Shown: positions 11,371-24,900 of the stretch, in pieces
Numbering within the stretch: position 1 is the stretch's first letter
Layout of the letters: each line of letters starts with the position of its first letter
Assembly: GCA_013365325.1 (NCBI GenBank)
Contig: JABVXV010000091.1
Coordinates: forward strand, 124,001 to 188,000
DNA length: 64,000 bases
Direction: 5' to 3'
Source: Dipetalonema caudispina
Taxonomy: Eukaryota > Nematoda > Chromadorea > Rhabditida > Onchocercidae
Made by a program: the position numbers and the translations under genes
Notes under the pieces: model-generated
What the model was told of the DNA's origin: nothing
Seen by the model: the letters and a program-made list of their open reading frames with translations, nothing else
Databases searched by the model: none

Positions 11371-14089
11371 GATGACCAATGAAAGCTATGCAAATAATAT
11401 CCAATCTATTTATGTTGAACCATCAGCTATTCACTTGAGCAAAACTTTGAAACACTGAAAAAAAAAATCCCATTGCGGAATAAAATGACCAATTCAGCTA
11501 CAATCATTAATGAACCGTCTATCTGACATTGTGTGTCAACTAAAGTTGAAAAGGATGGATGCATTTGCAGTAATATCCATTTGATACTAATTCATCAACA
11601 AGAATTAAATTTATTATTTGAATTTGAAACTGGACCATAATATAGGAACAATAACGCGGCGACAAATACATTGGATCGATGAAACATGGGAGAAATGACC
11701 ATGTGTACTGATAGGAAAGAAGCCAAGGCATGATATTTCCCTTACCTTCTATCCATATCGACTTTAACCCCTACGACGTAAAAAGGAATATTCAGTAGAA
11801 TCTCCTATTCCAGTAAGTGGTACATATTCAAAGGTTCTCAATATTGAGAGAGGACGGAAAGCAAGGAAGAGAGAGAGCAGGATAAAAACGGAATGTTCAT
11901 ATTTTTGACAGAGTGTACTTTTCAAACTCTATCAAAATAAATAAGATGAATAATAAAATGAAACAGAATGAAAGAAGTGAAGTGGACATGAAAGTGATCG
12001 ATCATTATTCATGAAAGAGTACAATATCAAAAGTATTGTACTATAGCAGAATAGAAAAAGTAATTGAGTATGTTGATCTCATGCTATTCGTTTTACCTAT
12101 CCCAAAGGCCATTTAGACATGTTATAGCTATTGGTTATGCTTAGTAATGAGGACTGTAGAAAATTTGAAGATATGACTGAATGGTTACCCAACTTTATTG
12201 TGATAAACTCAAAGAATCGGAAGAAGAGCAAAATAGATGCAGAAATGCATGGTTCTCCTAACCAAAGCTAATTTCGAATGCAAATCGATCATAAAAATTT
12301 TTTAGAAGTGAAAGTACTACAAAATATAATGTGAATATATGCCTTACAACGGATCTGATATTAATTCATCACATCAATAAACACTAATAGCTTGTCAAGT
12401 TGTCTTTTGCTATAATTTTCTCCCACTTAAAATTACCTAACAGTAATAATTTATTAGGTTTATTGTTAAATGAGAAACGAAATGTTCTACCTGTTCAAAT
12501 AAGTTTATCAGTACCACATTAAATGCTAACAAAAAATCGAAATGATACATAGATCGTATCTGTAAAATATTTGGCGAAACATTTCACAATTATTTCCTTG
12601 CTGCGGACTTAAAGATTTAAATTTTCCAAATTATTTAAAACTAAAAGGAACGTATATCTAGTGATTTACAAGAAAATTAAATTTGAGAAAGAGTTATACA
12701 CATAAAGTTTCTTTTCTAACTTAATTTTCCGTCTACTATAATTTACTGTCCGAAAACGATATCTGTGTCTGTCAGGGAAATGAAACTAGAGAAGGGGTTT
12801 AAGAGCATTTGAGGTGGTCAAATGAACGAGAAACAAATTTGGAGTACTAAACAAATGAGAAGAAATACGAAGTTCTATATATAGAAGAGGAATAAAATTG
12901 TTACAAATCACACAATGGATACAGTGTAACATCCTACTCCATCAAAATAAAAAATGAAATGATTTCAATGGAACATAATTCTCTACGATGAGTGTCCAAT
13001 ACGTATGAATAACGGAATGGTCAGATTGTGTGATGGTTCCGCTGGGACTACTACTAAATTCAACTCGAAACCGGATGGATCAGTGTAAAGTACAACTGCT
13101 TCACTGCGCACTTACTAGTCTTTCCTGTTTCTTAAGGAATGAACCGATTTGCTTTTTTGTCTCACTGTGTCTTACCAGTCTTGAATTGATTGTCTTCTTG
13201 TTCCGGAACCGGTCAAGTTACGCTTCCCTGACCAAAAAAATAGGGTTAAGAATGCCACCATGAAGCTATAATCACTAACTCACATTCGTTGTAAATGTCA
13301 AGTGGAATATTTGTGGACATTGATAGTTAGATTGGAAATGCAATAACAGGAAAATAAAAAGATTAAGATTTTCAACAACATTTCCATCATCTTCCGCAAA
13401 AGATTTATCTTTAAAACGTAGAATTGTCTCAATGATTAATTTTGATTGGATGAGATCGGATCAGCAAGAATCTGGAAGTATTGCGATGTTCAATGTCAAA
13501 ATGGTAACCAAGAACAACGGACCAGAGTTGAAGTTGATTAACAGTAGAGGTCGGCACACCTTTCTTTATTATTGATCAAAAAAAAATTTTTTTGGAGAAC
13601 ATTTTGGGAACTTCTTCATGACAAACATTATGTAAAGCATCGTTTTTCGATTTCATTCTAATTTCTTTCTGTAGAGAAGAGAACCTTCTTATTTTCGCCT
13701 GAGAGTGAGTGAGAAGTGGCCTACTTCAATATCTTAATCTGAAACATCTGTACCTATGACGATTGAGGTTGCCGATCGGTCATATCATATAAGAGAATAT
13801 CGGATTTGATTTTGGTGCAAATTGCTTGGCACTGTTTGGATAAAACAAATTTGAAATTTTTTTGGGCAGGAATGTCTGAATGGACTTCAAGTTGTTAATC
13901 TTTTTATGGTGATACTTTAATGCAAAAGTATTTGCGTTTTTTGCTTTGCGAACTAAGTTGTTTCATAATGGAAGAAATTCTTGAATAAATGTAGCTCTAT
14001 TATACAACATTTTATTCCGCATTTCTTGTTTTTTATTTTGCATTTACTTCACATTAATGAAATTATTCAACAAGAAGCATTTTCGAGTG

Positions 14090-14900
14090 GTTCCTTTAAC
14101 TTGGATTCAAAATGGGTCATAATGCAGAAAAACTAACTTTCAAATACCAACAAATTGCATTTGGAGTAGAAATTGTTAACAAACGTACAATATGATCGAA
14201 GAAGTTTTGAGAAGTAAGTGAGAGCCTTGAAGATGAAAAACGTAGAGGTATGTTCATCGGAGTGATCCTTATATAATTATACGAAAAGTTGTTTAACAAC
14301 ACAATGTCAACTATTCTGTGGCATTTTTGGCCATGAACTATAGATAAGTCAAGAAAATTCATATGAAGTTCTGCATTTCTTCCCATCAACTTTTGCTGTG
14401 AGGAAAAGTCGACTGTATGCGACAATGGCTGATGATCACCTTAGAAGTTGGAAAAAGTTTTAAAGCACCAAAAAAAAATCATGATTGCTGTTTGAGGTAC
14501 TAAAACTGTTTGCATCCCATTCAACTATCGCATCCGAGAAATATGTTGTAAATTAGTAAGACACGGAAATCGCAATGCCTTCAGCTAGCAGTGGTCAACT
14601 GAAAGCGCTCTACGAGATTGTCTGATTACATATCGGACGACCAATATTTCAAAAATTGAATGATAAGCTCAAACATCATTCCCTGCAATAATAAATAATT
14701 CCACAACCGATCAGACATAGAAAACGCTTCTCAAGAGTTCGACGAATTCCTAAGCAAGATTTGGTATGTTAGAGGAACGTTTCGTTACAACAATATGAAA
14801 TCTATAGCCTGAAAATGCAATTACTTTTACAACAACAACAGTGAACTAAACCAAGTAAAAAGAATTGGAAGTTACAAGAAGCAAAAATACTAGTAGATAC
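14090..14900 (+). mobile_element. Decayed mariner-family transposase relic
   Basis: One plus-strand frame around 14150-14235 reads AFGVEIVNKRTI, a stop, SKKF, a stop, then EVSESLEDEKRRG. This matches the mariner helix-turn-helix region, typically AFGEG.VNERT..RWF.KFRSGDESLEDE..GRP. Further on are HMKFCISS and CEEKSTVCDNG, which echo the CDEKWI.YDN block with the first catalytic Asp. Next come KKKIMIAV (family KKIMVTVWW) and DIENASQEFDEF, which resembles the C-terminal tail. Stop codons and frameshifts break every segment, so no transposase can be made. Terminal inverted repeats were not found by eye and the limits are approximate. Confidence 0.65.
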
Positions 14901-16330
14901 GGACATGTCGATTGTGGTAGAATCATGATATTTGACCGTATCGATTAATAATACTCGATACCTTCTTTTCCATCTGTAGAAGCCGGAGTCTGAAATTGAG
15001 ATTAGGAGATCTTCAAGTTTCCTTTCGTGCTCCTTTTTATTTATGTCAGCAGCGATCAGATCATTAAGATAATATCCGGGAGATACTTTGGAAACTCGAA
15101 ATCATGGAACCCATTACTTTTTGAAAAACTGCTGATATTGCATTACTCTAGAAATAGCCAAATATCCCACCGTAGTCTCAAGTCCGAGTAAAACTGTTGA
15201 CGATGGACAATTAATTCATCAATTATTCGGAAATGGGTCTAAAAAGAAATATGCAGAGGCTGAAAAGAGGTAATGGAATAATTCAGTACTGCGTGAAAAC
15301 GATCAATAAAAAAATTAGTACAAATTCGAAGAACTTGACTAAGAAATCTGACTGGGGCTATCCATAATGAGTACAGTTTTTACTGCAGGGATGAAACTGT
15401 TACGGATCGGCTCGGTGTCCAGGCAAAGCAGCAAAGTTGCTTTGAATAAGCAAGCTTATAGCTGCAAAATATTAGAGAAGAGAATGTGAGAAATGTACTA
15501 AAAGATTGGTTGAAAGAGCCTAATCTCATGATTCATTCTATTTCACAACTAAAATCAATGATTTCATTTCAATATATCAAATGTTTATGTGACAGCAGAA
15601 TTTAAAGATAAAAACTCAACCTAATGGGAAAGAAGTCAAGTATTCTTGACAGAATTTCTTACTTATCCTGTTGATGCACAGATTCTCAGAAGACTAAGAA
15701 ATATTTAAAAGAGAAACTGAGTGAGAAAGTTTTATCTATTTTCGCATTACTTTTGAGCTACACAATTTAGCGGTAATATTCATAACAGAAGGGGCAATAA
15801 ACTTCTGGGAGAAGGAATGGATAAAGAAAGTATTCTCTAATGAAGTTTACTACCAATAACAGAACCCTTAGAAGCCATATCCATTTAAGAGATCTCTCGG
15901 AGATAATTTAAATTTTTGAATTTAAAATTGGTAAAAGGCGGCATGGAAGTGTATGGCGGGCCTTTGGATAGTTTGGTTTATTTTTTCTGTGAGTGAGTCA
16001 TGTTTGTTTGGGCTATGCATAAGAAATAGGATGCGTAAGATTGTGATAACGTGGGGTCACGAACCATTTCATTCCAACAATAATTCTTACGTGATGTCAA
16101 AATGAGCATAAGGTTATGATATACATTAGTGATGGGTTCAAAGAGGTCGATTTTAAATTAGAGATCTATGAATCATAGCTATTTCATTGGACTAAAAGGA
16201 AAGGAAATTTTTTTCAAAGAAAAACGAGTCGTAAATCATGAATGTCATATGCTCTGTATCGCAAATGCTAAATATTGATGTATATATTGAAATAGTTGGG
16301 AAAAAATAAAATTATTCCAGAATTCAGGAA

Positions 16331-19300
16331 ATGTTTGCTTTATCAGAAAGCCAGACTGAACGCAAGAATAGCTTCCAAAAAATTAAGGATCAAGTTGAAA
16401 GTATCAAAATGATTCTACGATGTGGCATATGGTTACCTTTTTTTGAATTTCGAATTCCATTTTACAAATCAATTTCATATACATCAGATGCCATAAATGA
16501 ATTGGATCTGTAAATCAGATCATCTTAATCGAAACAATTTGCCATTTGTAATTTGTCTTAATTTATAGAAAGCACATGGTTCGTAATTCCGTTGTTTTGA
16601 AAAAGATATTAGCTAAATAGTTTTATTAATGATAGTGACGGCCGCTTAAAATTTTGGTAATAACTTGGGGTGTATCTAAAAATTAAAGCAAAGCATGCAA
16701 GTAGATAGGAAATACGTCAAGACTCTCGTTCCTCATCAATTTCTTTTTTGAACCGTCTACTAATTAGTTTATTTCACTTTCTGTAAAAAATGTTGAAGTA
16801 TCGGGAGGATATTTTTCTAATCTTATGACTTGTGATCTTTTCCTAAAATTCTTGCATCGCTTTACTTTCAGCTGTTCAACTTTACGTGATCCAATTATGA
16901 CCACTTGCAATCATGCCTTCTGCAGGTTACTCGTTTTTCTACTTCTAGTACATTGTTTTCGGCTGTATTATTTCTCTTAGTCAATGTACTATTATATGTA
17001 ACGGAGAATATAAATAGAGCCTAATCATATACCATCGTCAATCTATTATCTTTGTAAAAGTATTGGGTAGTGTTTAAATACATGAGGAGCAAATAGAGCA
17101 AGCGAGCAAACGATAAGCCCAACATTTTCATCTTAATTTAAGTTTTATTTGAATAGTAATTAAAATTTAACCGTTTGTAGGGTTTGTCTGTTTGAGTGCT
17201 TCAAAAGGCTTTCACTGATGCGATGTCCTATCTGCAATTTGACATTGAATAAAAGGTTTTTTTTCTATATTTGAATTCCACCATTTTACGCAGCTATGGT
17301 ACCTTATTAGTGATAAAAATGTTGAAATTTTGGACAAAATTTAAAAGAAAAAAACTGCAGAAAGTGCAATTTCAGAAGTTGTGCAAGTTGTCCACTGCTA
17401 TCGTCTTTGCTTGAGAAATATTTGCCGTTAGCCAAGGCATTCAAAAAGGATATTTTGACTACTGATTTTGCGAAGGAAAATGATTTCATGGAAAGTCAGG
17501 TTTGCTTTGTTTGTTTTTCTAGCTATAGCTAATAGTTATTTCGAAATGTTAATTCGAAAATATGCTTATGATTGAACTTTGATCTCACATTTATAGTTGG
17601 GAGGGAATTGGTTTCTTCATCAAGAAGTAAAGGATTTAGGAGGAAAAAGAAAATGAAAAGAATCAAATGGCAATATAAAATTTTCACAGTGAATTTCGGA
17701 ATATTTGAGATAAAATTTCATTTAAAAAAAGCAGCTAATTGTCCGAGGTTGCTTTCAAATGTGCATTTCCAGATTCCGATAACACAGGCGGCATCTTCGC
17801 CGCTACCACTTCCTCAAAATCAGTCGCGAAAGGTTATTTGTATATAAATTACTGATTTAAAATTTCAAGCATCAATAATTAGTTATACTCGGTATCTCCA
17901 GTATTGTGAACTTCACTATTTTGCTGTGTTTCTCTCTGCTCCACTTTTTACTTTAAAGAGATACTTTATTCTGCAGTTGCTGAGAAAGGAATCGAAAAGT
18001 GCAAAGCGACGTATCACCCAATCGCAATATAGACAGGAAAAAATGCAACGGATTGATGGGAGAGATTGTTCCAACTTGGTTACAGAAACTGCTTTGAATA
18101 TCTCTCCAGGAACATCAGCAGTTGAGTACACTTCGTGCGATGCCGGAGGTGCTATGATGGGTCACAGTGCTACTAAATCGCTATTTAAACAACTTCAGAT
18201 GAACTCTGAGGAATCCATCAGTGGTGAAAAGGAAATTGGAAATGTTGAGATTCAAACGGAAGAAAAGGAAATGCATCATGGAAGTCAGCAAATCAGTGTG
18301 GAAGATGCTATGTGTTCGCCGTTGTTTGTAGAAGAGTTGAACTTAAATTCTTCAACAATGCATGGTGAAGAGATTCAGAAACACAGTAGTGCGGACAGGA
18401 CAAATGTTTTGGCCCAAATAGAAGCGACTGTTAATTCTGTGCTTGGTAAATTATTTCAGATTTATGAGGCATTTTTAAAATATAAGGCTTTATATAGGCT
18501 TTATGCAACTAATAATTGAAAAAAAAATTAGCAGCGTTGAGTAATTTATGTAAAGTTGATATGCAGAAACTGTAATATGTTGTCTTTTCTGCTTTTATCA
18601 TTATTTGTAGTTTTCTATGAATGATTTAACTTGTTTTTCCAGAGAAAAGCGAAAATCAGTCACGAATTGAGGTGCTTATCGAATGTATGCCATGGATACC
18701 TGACTTTCTACATCTGGTTGGTGATTTAAAATATGTTTGGATTCCAAAAATTGATGTTGCTTTAGTCGTTGATTAGTTCATATAGTTGCAGAGTCGAGAA
18801 GAATTGATCAGTTCAGTGTGTAGAGCAAATGACGAAGAATGTCGTCATAGAAACAGTAAGTCCTTATCATTTCAACTATGTACTCTATGAAGTGTAATCT
18901 TTCCTTTTTATTTAAGGTCCTTCAAAGAATGGTATTGATTTGGTTCTCGAGAGTGACGAAGAAATGGAAGTTGCATTTCCAATAAACACTTGTTATACAG
19001 TTGATTGCTGTCATAACAATGCACAACAGAGTAAAGATCGTAATACTGAACAAAACACTGTCTCATTTCTAAAGGATAAGCAATGTTTTAAAGAGGATAA
19101 TGAGGTGTGTCATTCAATGATGATATCTGGAGCATCGAAACTTAGTGATCAGGTGAGAAGACATATTGTTGTTCAGAATATATTTTTCAAACACTTACAA
19201 AAATATTCATCCACAGTTATACATTTTTCAGTCTTTGCTACGCGAATTCTTGGATAATTTCTCTTCTTTCAAGCTTTCCACATCGATAAATCGAAAGTGT

Positions 19301-20867
19301 ACATTTCTGGTTATTTTCAATACCGGTAAGCTTGCATCTTACTAGTAGATGAGAATTCAAGATTCTTAGAGGTTAATAGTTGAAATTTAAACCATCGATT
19401 TATATAGTACGATTATATTTTGCTTATATGACATGTAGTGAGCAATAGCGTTTTAAACTAGTGAGTTTTGGAGTTTTGCAGATGGTTTAGTTTGTGAATT
19501 CTGGACAGTGAAATTAATTTACGCATTGGTTAATCACTGTACAATTGTGTCTTATTCGTGGTTAGAGAACTGTCTCAACCAAAAAAGTGTTCTCCCTACG
19601 GTTAGTAAGGAATTATTTTCTTTTTTTAAATGGGTAATTATCATTCCGAAGTCAAAGGATTTGTAAAATATAGTAAGAAGTCGTGATTAAATCCATAAAT
19701 GAATTTCATATTGTTATTTTCAGGATGACTTTGAAATTTTGTTGAAAATAGATGAAACTCTGAGAAGCATAACCGCTCAACGTGCCCTTACTGATCCGAG
19801 CACTTTATTCAATGGATATATGTTTTATGTTCCTCAGACTTTCTTTAATACGCAACTGATAGCAAGAAGTATACATTTGAATGATGATCTTAAAATAAAC
19901 ACTCTGATGATTATTGATGTATATGATCTACTTTGTTCTCCGATTATTCCTCGTTTAAGAATGAAGCAGTTTGAGATCATGAACCTGTGGTATGTGCTTC
20001 TTAGCACAGGAAAGGATTTTTAATTTGCTTAAAACAGTTGAGTCTGACGCTCAACCGAAGAAAGACCACTTACTGAACACTGTGAATTCGGTATAATTAA
20101 GTAGCAGTGTTGTCTATTATGGTTTTTACAATTAAAGGGGATAAATTCTTTCAAAACTATTTTAGCAAAACAATTTTTTACACCTAATTTTCAGATGTTT
20201 TTTTGGAGATCGTCGAATTGAGCGGTGGGAAGACTGTGTCACATGTTTGGGAGCTTCTCTCCGAACGGAGTTACATCATATTTGCCCCAGATTGCTTTAA
20301 TCAAGATGCTGCTCGAAGGTTTGTTGTTGACCGTTTTAGAAAAATAATTTCAAAGCGACCACTGAAAATCAAGCGCCGTTTGTTGCTCATTGCAATACTA
20401 CCAACAGAGAAGAAACACGGACCGGTTTTGTTTTGCATCAAGGCGTGCTATACTTATTGAGGTTTTGACATATGACTACTCAAGGCTTATAAATAAACTA
20501 ATAACGGAGTAAACTAACTACAGAATAAATTAATTAAAAATTGTATAAATTTGGTAGTATTTATGTAAACATACTTATTATCTTTTACTATGTTCAGTGT
20601 ACAATTGGTATACTTGATCTGTTTTTGTTTAAAGATAATATGTAGTAACTTCTGTAAAATATTTGCAATACACTCTGTTTCGTTCAAATCTGCATTCGGT
20701 AATAACAAGAAGGTTTGAAAGGAGTTACCAATCTATATGGTATTTTCTGCAGATTTGAACTGGATATGAAAAAAGAAGTAATTAAAGCGGACTGGATTTT
20801 TGCATCGATTGGTCAACATCGCATTCTAGACAGAGAGCCTTATCGCCTTATTCATTCGATAAACTGA
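16331..20867 (+). CDS. brc-1: BRCA1/BRC-1 orthologue: RING and tandem BRCT protein
   Basis: This is the E3 ubiquitin ligase of the BRCA1-BARD1 complex, acting in homologous recombination and checkpoint control in the nucleus. Fourteen exons join in frame to about 622 residues, close to the nematode BRC-1 length: 16331-16431, 16872-16925, 17181-17255, 17361-17499, 17773-17832, 17977-18445, 18643-18716, 18792-18855, 18917-19152, 19232-19325, 19482-19600, 19724-19868, 20195-20318 and 20753-20867. The RING is assembled across the first three exons: RCGICCSTLRDPIMTTC, then NHAFCRVC, then RCPICN, giving all zinc ligands. It is followed by AFKKDI and FMESQ, a stretch shared with Caenorhabditis BRC-1 as I recall it. 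The middle is acidic and Ser/Thr-rich. The C-terminal BRCT repeats show VSYSWLENCL, GYMFYVPQTF, EIVELSGGKTV and VIKADWIFASIGQHRILD. The ATG at 16331 lies just after an acceptor-like TTCAG. The 19868/20195 join was chosen because it alone, among the sites tried, keeps frame and BRCT spacing. Confidence 0.9.
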
Positions 20868-21931
20868 TTGTTTGTACCTACTTCATCAGTTCCGTTTTAC
20901 CTAAATCTTTCTTGTCGTTGTTTGTCATTTCTTCTTGTTACATTTATTCCAGTTATTATGGGAATTCTCCCGAGCTTTAAATATTATGTAAGTTCTATAT
21001 ATATATATATATGGACTCACCGTTGTTTGTCGTTAAGATATCTTGTTGTCCTGAATATCTGAATGTATAACCTATTTATTGGTTACAATCACTGGGATAA
21101 ATTCCATACTGGGGACGAATATGACTAGTATGCTATGGTGACACTAAAAGATGAATGCTGCCATGCTAACCTTGTTGAATGCGGACATCTCAATACTACC
21201 TATGGATACAATTTGATAAAAATATACCGATATGCCTTTATAAATGTACATGTGACTGAGTATATTGTGGTGGTCCTTGTAGATATGAAAGGAGGATGAT
21301 ATTTGCATATGTGAGGATGAATGGATGCTGGATGATGAATTATTTAGATAGTATGCAGAGAAGTGCATATATATAGTGCAGAAATGGATGTAGAAACTAA
21401 CTTTCTACTTCCAGTTTTTATTGAAATTGTCAGCATTTCTGGCCCGATTTGTAAAATTCAAAAAGATATGCTACGCTATGATCTGCTTGCGACAACGCAT
21501 ATTTATGCAACGCAAATACCGATTCGCATTCATTTTATTGAACAACCAACCACATTCATGCAGCAATGATCGCTAGTTGGTATGCAACGGCAGTGTGGTG
21601 GTGGTGTGATGGTTGACAATTAAATACCTAACAATAACAAGCAATTCAAAATGAGCGTTCAAGATGTCAGCCAAATATCCCCCAATTTGGTCATATCTTC
21701 ATGCCCCCTTCCTTATCCTACTTTGCTGATTTCGCAAACACAAGGGAGAAGGTTGATGCTCATAGGATTCTGCATGTGGTAGCGGCAGCAGGTGCATAGC
21801 TTGGGGAGTTACAGTAACGATGTTTCGGTGCTGTAGAGTGGAGCGTGTTGACCATGATTCCATGATCGTCCGCTTCTTCAGTACGTGACTCCCGACACCT
21901 TGGGTTCGCTCAGTCTCGTCGCTGCTTGAAA
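20868..21931. other. Convergent spacer between brc-1 and the TGF-beta gene
   Basis: About 1.06 kb lies between the two gene ends. It contains an AT dinucleotide run near 20997-21012. The stretch 21700-21931 is less A+T-rich than its surroundings and would be the 3' untranslated region of the TGF-beta gene. Open frames here are accounted for by that strand's non-coding tail. Confidence 0.6.
20997..21012 (+). repeat. AT dinucleotide run
   Basis: A short (TA)n tract, of the same kind as those near 6352-6364, 25770-25788 and 46707-46728. Confidence 0.8.
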
Positions 21932-24900
21932 TCAAGCACAAGCGCATCTCCGGGCTATCATACCTGGCACCTCGCGGATCTTCAGCTCTTTCTCTTGGGT
22001 CATGTAGACAAGCGTTATCGGGTCGTACTCCGTCGGATGGCAACAGCCGCTTATGGCATTTTTTTTTGTCGACGAAGTAATTTTGCTGTGGGCTGAACGG
22101 CCAGCCTAGAAAGATTCTGATTGAAGTGTCCCATGAAGATTCAGATTTCGAATTATGAAATACTCGATAAAAGATTGAAATAATAAACTGCATTTAGAAG
22201 GATAATTGAACTGGTAGCAAAATAAGGCGACCTACATGGTGAAGATGACATTCACCGCTGCACATATGCGCATCATACAGTTTAGGAGCGATGACAAAAT
22301 CCCAACCGGCAGCTTCAAAATCAACAACCAGACTATACAGGCAACAGGATGGTTCATTCATCTCTTTTGTACACACTTCCTGATAGCTACGCTTGCGACG
22401 GCCCCATTCTTCGATAGTTGTTAGCTCGAGATACATCATCTGTAATAGGAGATCATATGTTCTGCAACAACATTCATTTATAACTTCTATCATTATAGAA
22501 AGCAAAAAATACGAACATTTCTAGAATCATGCTGTGGATGGAGAGCCAAATTTTCGCCTTTGTGAAATGCTTCCACATATAAGCCCATGAAATCGTTACC
22601 ACTCCACCACCGCTGTACGTCATCAACACGTATTGGGATTTGTATATAACCATCTTTACTAAGATCAACGTGGCGTTTTCGCTCTGCCAGGGCTGTACCG
22701 ATCTGAACTTAATACAAATTAGAGGAGTATTGCAATAATAACAGTAAATTTAACACTACAATTATCATTTCGATCTAGTAATTCATTGAAAGTATATGTC
22801 ATCGCATGCAACTGTGTCCCTTAGATAATGAGTCCTTGCAATGAATCTCACTGATTTTTACCATCGGTTTAAATTCATGTCATAACTTAAGCAATCGCCT
22901 AAAGGTTGAATATCACTTATCTTTAAATTTGTTTAGGGTAGTGATCCGTTAATTTTAACTCCCGTCTACTTTATTTGTCATTAGAGTGAAGAAAACAAAC
23001 GAAAGAAACAAATCAGTCAGTTCCAATTTGACAAATTTTTAAAAATCAAAAAAAGACGAGAAATTACTTGTTAGTCTACGGATCACCGTACAAGAGATCA
23101 GACATGTTAATGATATCAGTTATCAATGAGGTGGCAAGAGTGTCAGTGAAATGAGGTGCAATTTCCAGTAATTAGAAAAGGAAGTTGAATGATCATGTTC
23201 TACATCAGCAGATAGGATTGGAAAATGTACATCATTAGTTAGTTGTTGGCTTGCCTTCTTATGACGATTTTTCGTCATGAAGTAAATCAAATGGAAGTAA
23301 TTGTATTAGAACAAGTAAAGTTAAAAAAAATTAGTACAAATTATCAAGCGCATATAAGCAAGATTTAGCATGGCTTCCACTACCATCATGAAGTGTAATA
23401 CAATGCATTAGAAGAAAAATTCATCGGAACAATGCTCTACAACTATTGCCAGATTCATCGTTTGCATTTCCGTTTCCCTCTTAATTCCGGAAAATCAGCC
23501 AAGAATGTCAATGACAGAGTGCAGCGATGGAGACCATGCTTTCAGAAATGTGATGTAACAAAGAGATAATACTTATAAAAACGTAATTTAACAACTTCGG
23601 CGGCTGTGAGCATGAACCTACCAACTCAATTAGTCTTGCGAATGTGGAAAGCTTGAACGATGACTTGAAACATTTTACAGGAAATTTAATAATAGCAAAG
23701 AAGATCTATCAATTAAATTAAGAAATTTAATTTTGTTTATATTTTCTTTCGAGTCCTTTGAGAGCGGTTCTTTTTTTTTGATGGGACCTTTTAAGCTGAT
23801 GGCATTTTTAAATATTTTCCAGAAATACTACAGAAATTGCGTATTAATGTAAGATAAATGTGAATAAAAACAAGTCCCCGAGAATAGGTTAGACAGCAGT
23901 GAATTTTTAGAGATGATCTTAGACCTGAGACAGCAACGAGTGGATCCTCAATGCAAATAAATTCGCTAAAACGATCCTGAATAAAAACAAGTTCTCTAGA
24001 ATGACATTTTTTCAACAGTAATCCTTTAAGATCTTCCCCTAATATAAGAAGCTAAACTGCTGGATTTTAAAGGACGGCCGATAAAGAATAATGTAATTGC
24101 TGCCACGGTGCTTATAAAAAATTCCATACCAATAATGAGATTTGACAAAATAAGAAGGATGATTAGGTGAGAGCTGGCGCATTTTAACATGCCCTCCGCA
24201 AATTCACCCGTCACTCACTACTTTACTTTTCAACAAAAACTAGATTTCTCGTCAGATCATCAAACTTATACAACGAAATACATGGATTTTCTTTAGCAAC
24301 TTTCCGCCTTTTTCATTTTCCACTGCGCTACGAATTCTTCATGTATATCATTCATTCCACCAAAATGAATCAGTTCAAAAGACGAAAAGATGCTAGAAGG
24401 AAAACGAATTCAAAACGAAGAAACAAATATGGTGTAATGAATGTATATGATAACGATTATCATATATTCTTGGATAGACTTTTCCCAGCATAGAATTAAT
24501 GTCAAATTCGATTCATCACTGATAGCATTGTCGTTCAATCTTGGAAATGAATGTATTTTTACTTTCTTTTTACTTTTCTGTGTTAATTTAACTTTCTCAG
24601 ATTGCAAACGTTATTCAATTTTCGGAACTATTGGTGGTTGTCGTTACTGCATTCAATGATACTCAAAAGAGCCAAAATATTCTATTGATAAAAACAGGAT
24701 TCTAGGACCTTTGACCTAAGTCGTATTTGTTGAAGAAATTGATATAGATCAGGAAAAGAAATGGAATTAGATGTGATGCAAATCAACACCAATTACAGCT
24801 GTTCTTTTCATCACAAGGAAAAGCAAATTTTAAAACAAATTTGACAACGTGTAGTGTAACATTAATAAGTAATGATGTATAGGTACAGTTAAACCGAAAC

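Larger units (their letters stand above)
9513..16330. other. Gene-poor region upstream of brc-1
   Basis: Nearly 7 kb lies between the divergent starts of the acetyl-CoA synthetase (-) and BRCA1 (+) genes. Open frames here are short and resemble nothing. It contains polypyrimidine stretches at about 9840-9910 and 10165-10210, a poly(A) run near 10292, a GT-rich microsatellite near 11325 and a decayed mariner element near 14.1-14.9 kb. No protein-coding gene or structured RNA is supported. Confidence 0.6.

Noticed and set aside
17926..18519. A 197-residue frame starting MFLSAPLF, as if it had a signal peptide
   Set aside because: The hydrophobic start is intron sequence. The true exon begins at 17977 after TTCTGCAG and is part of BRCA1.
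17890..20867. The BRCT gene taken as an MDC1 or PTIP-like protein
   Set aside because: The upstream exons encode a full RING domain and the BRC-1-like AFKKDI/FMESQ segment in frame, which identifies BRCA1.
21699..22193. A 164-residue minus-strand frame overlapping the TGF-beta gene end
   Set aside because: It reads the last ligand exon and 3' sequence in the wrong frame. The correct frame gives GCCHPTEYD and ends at 21932.
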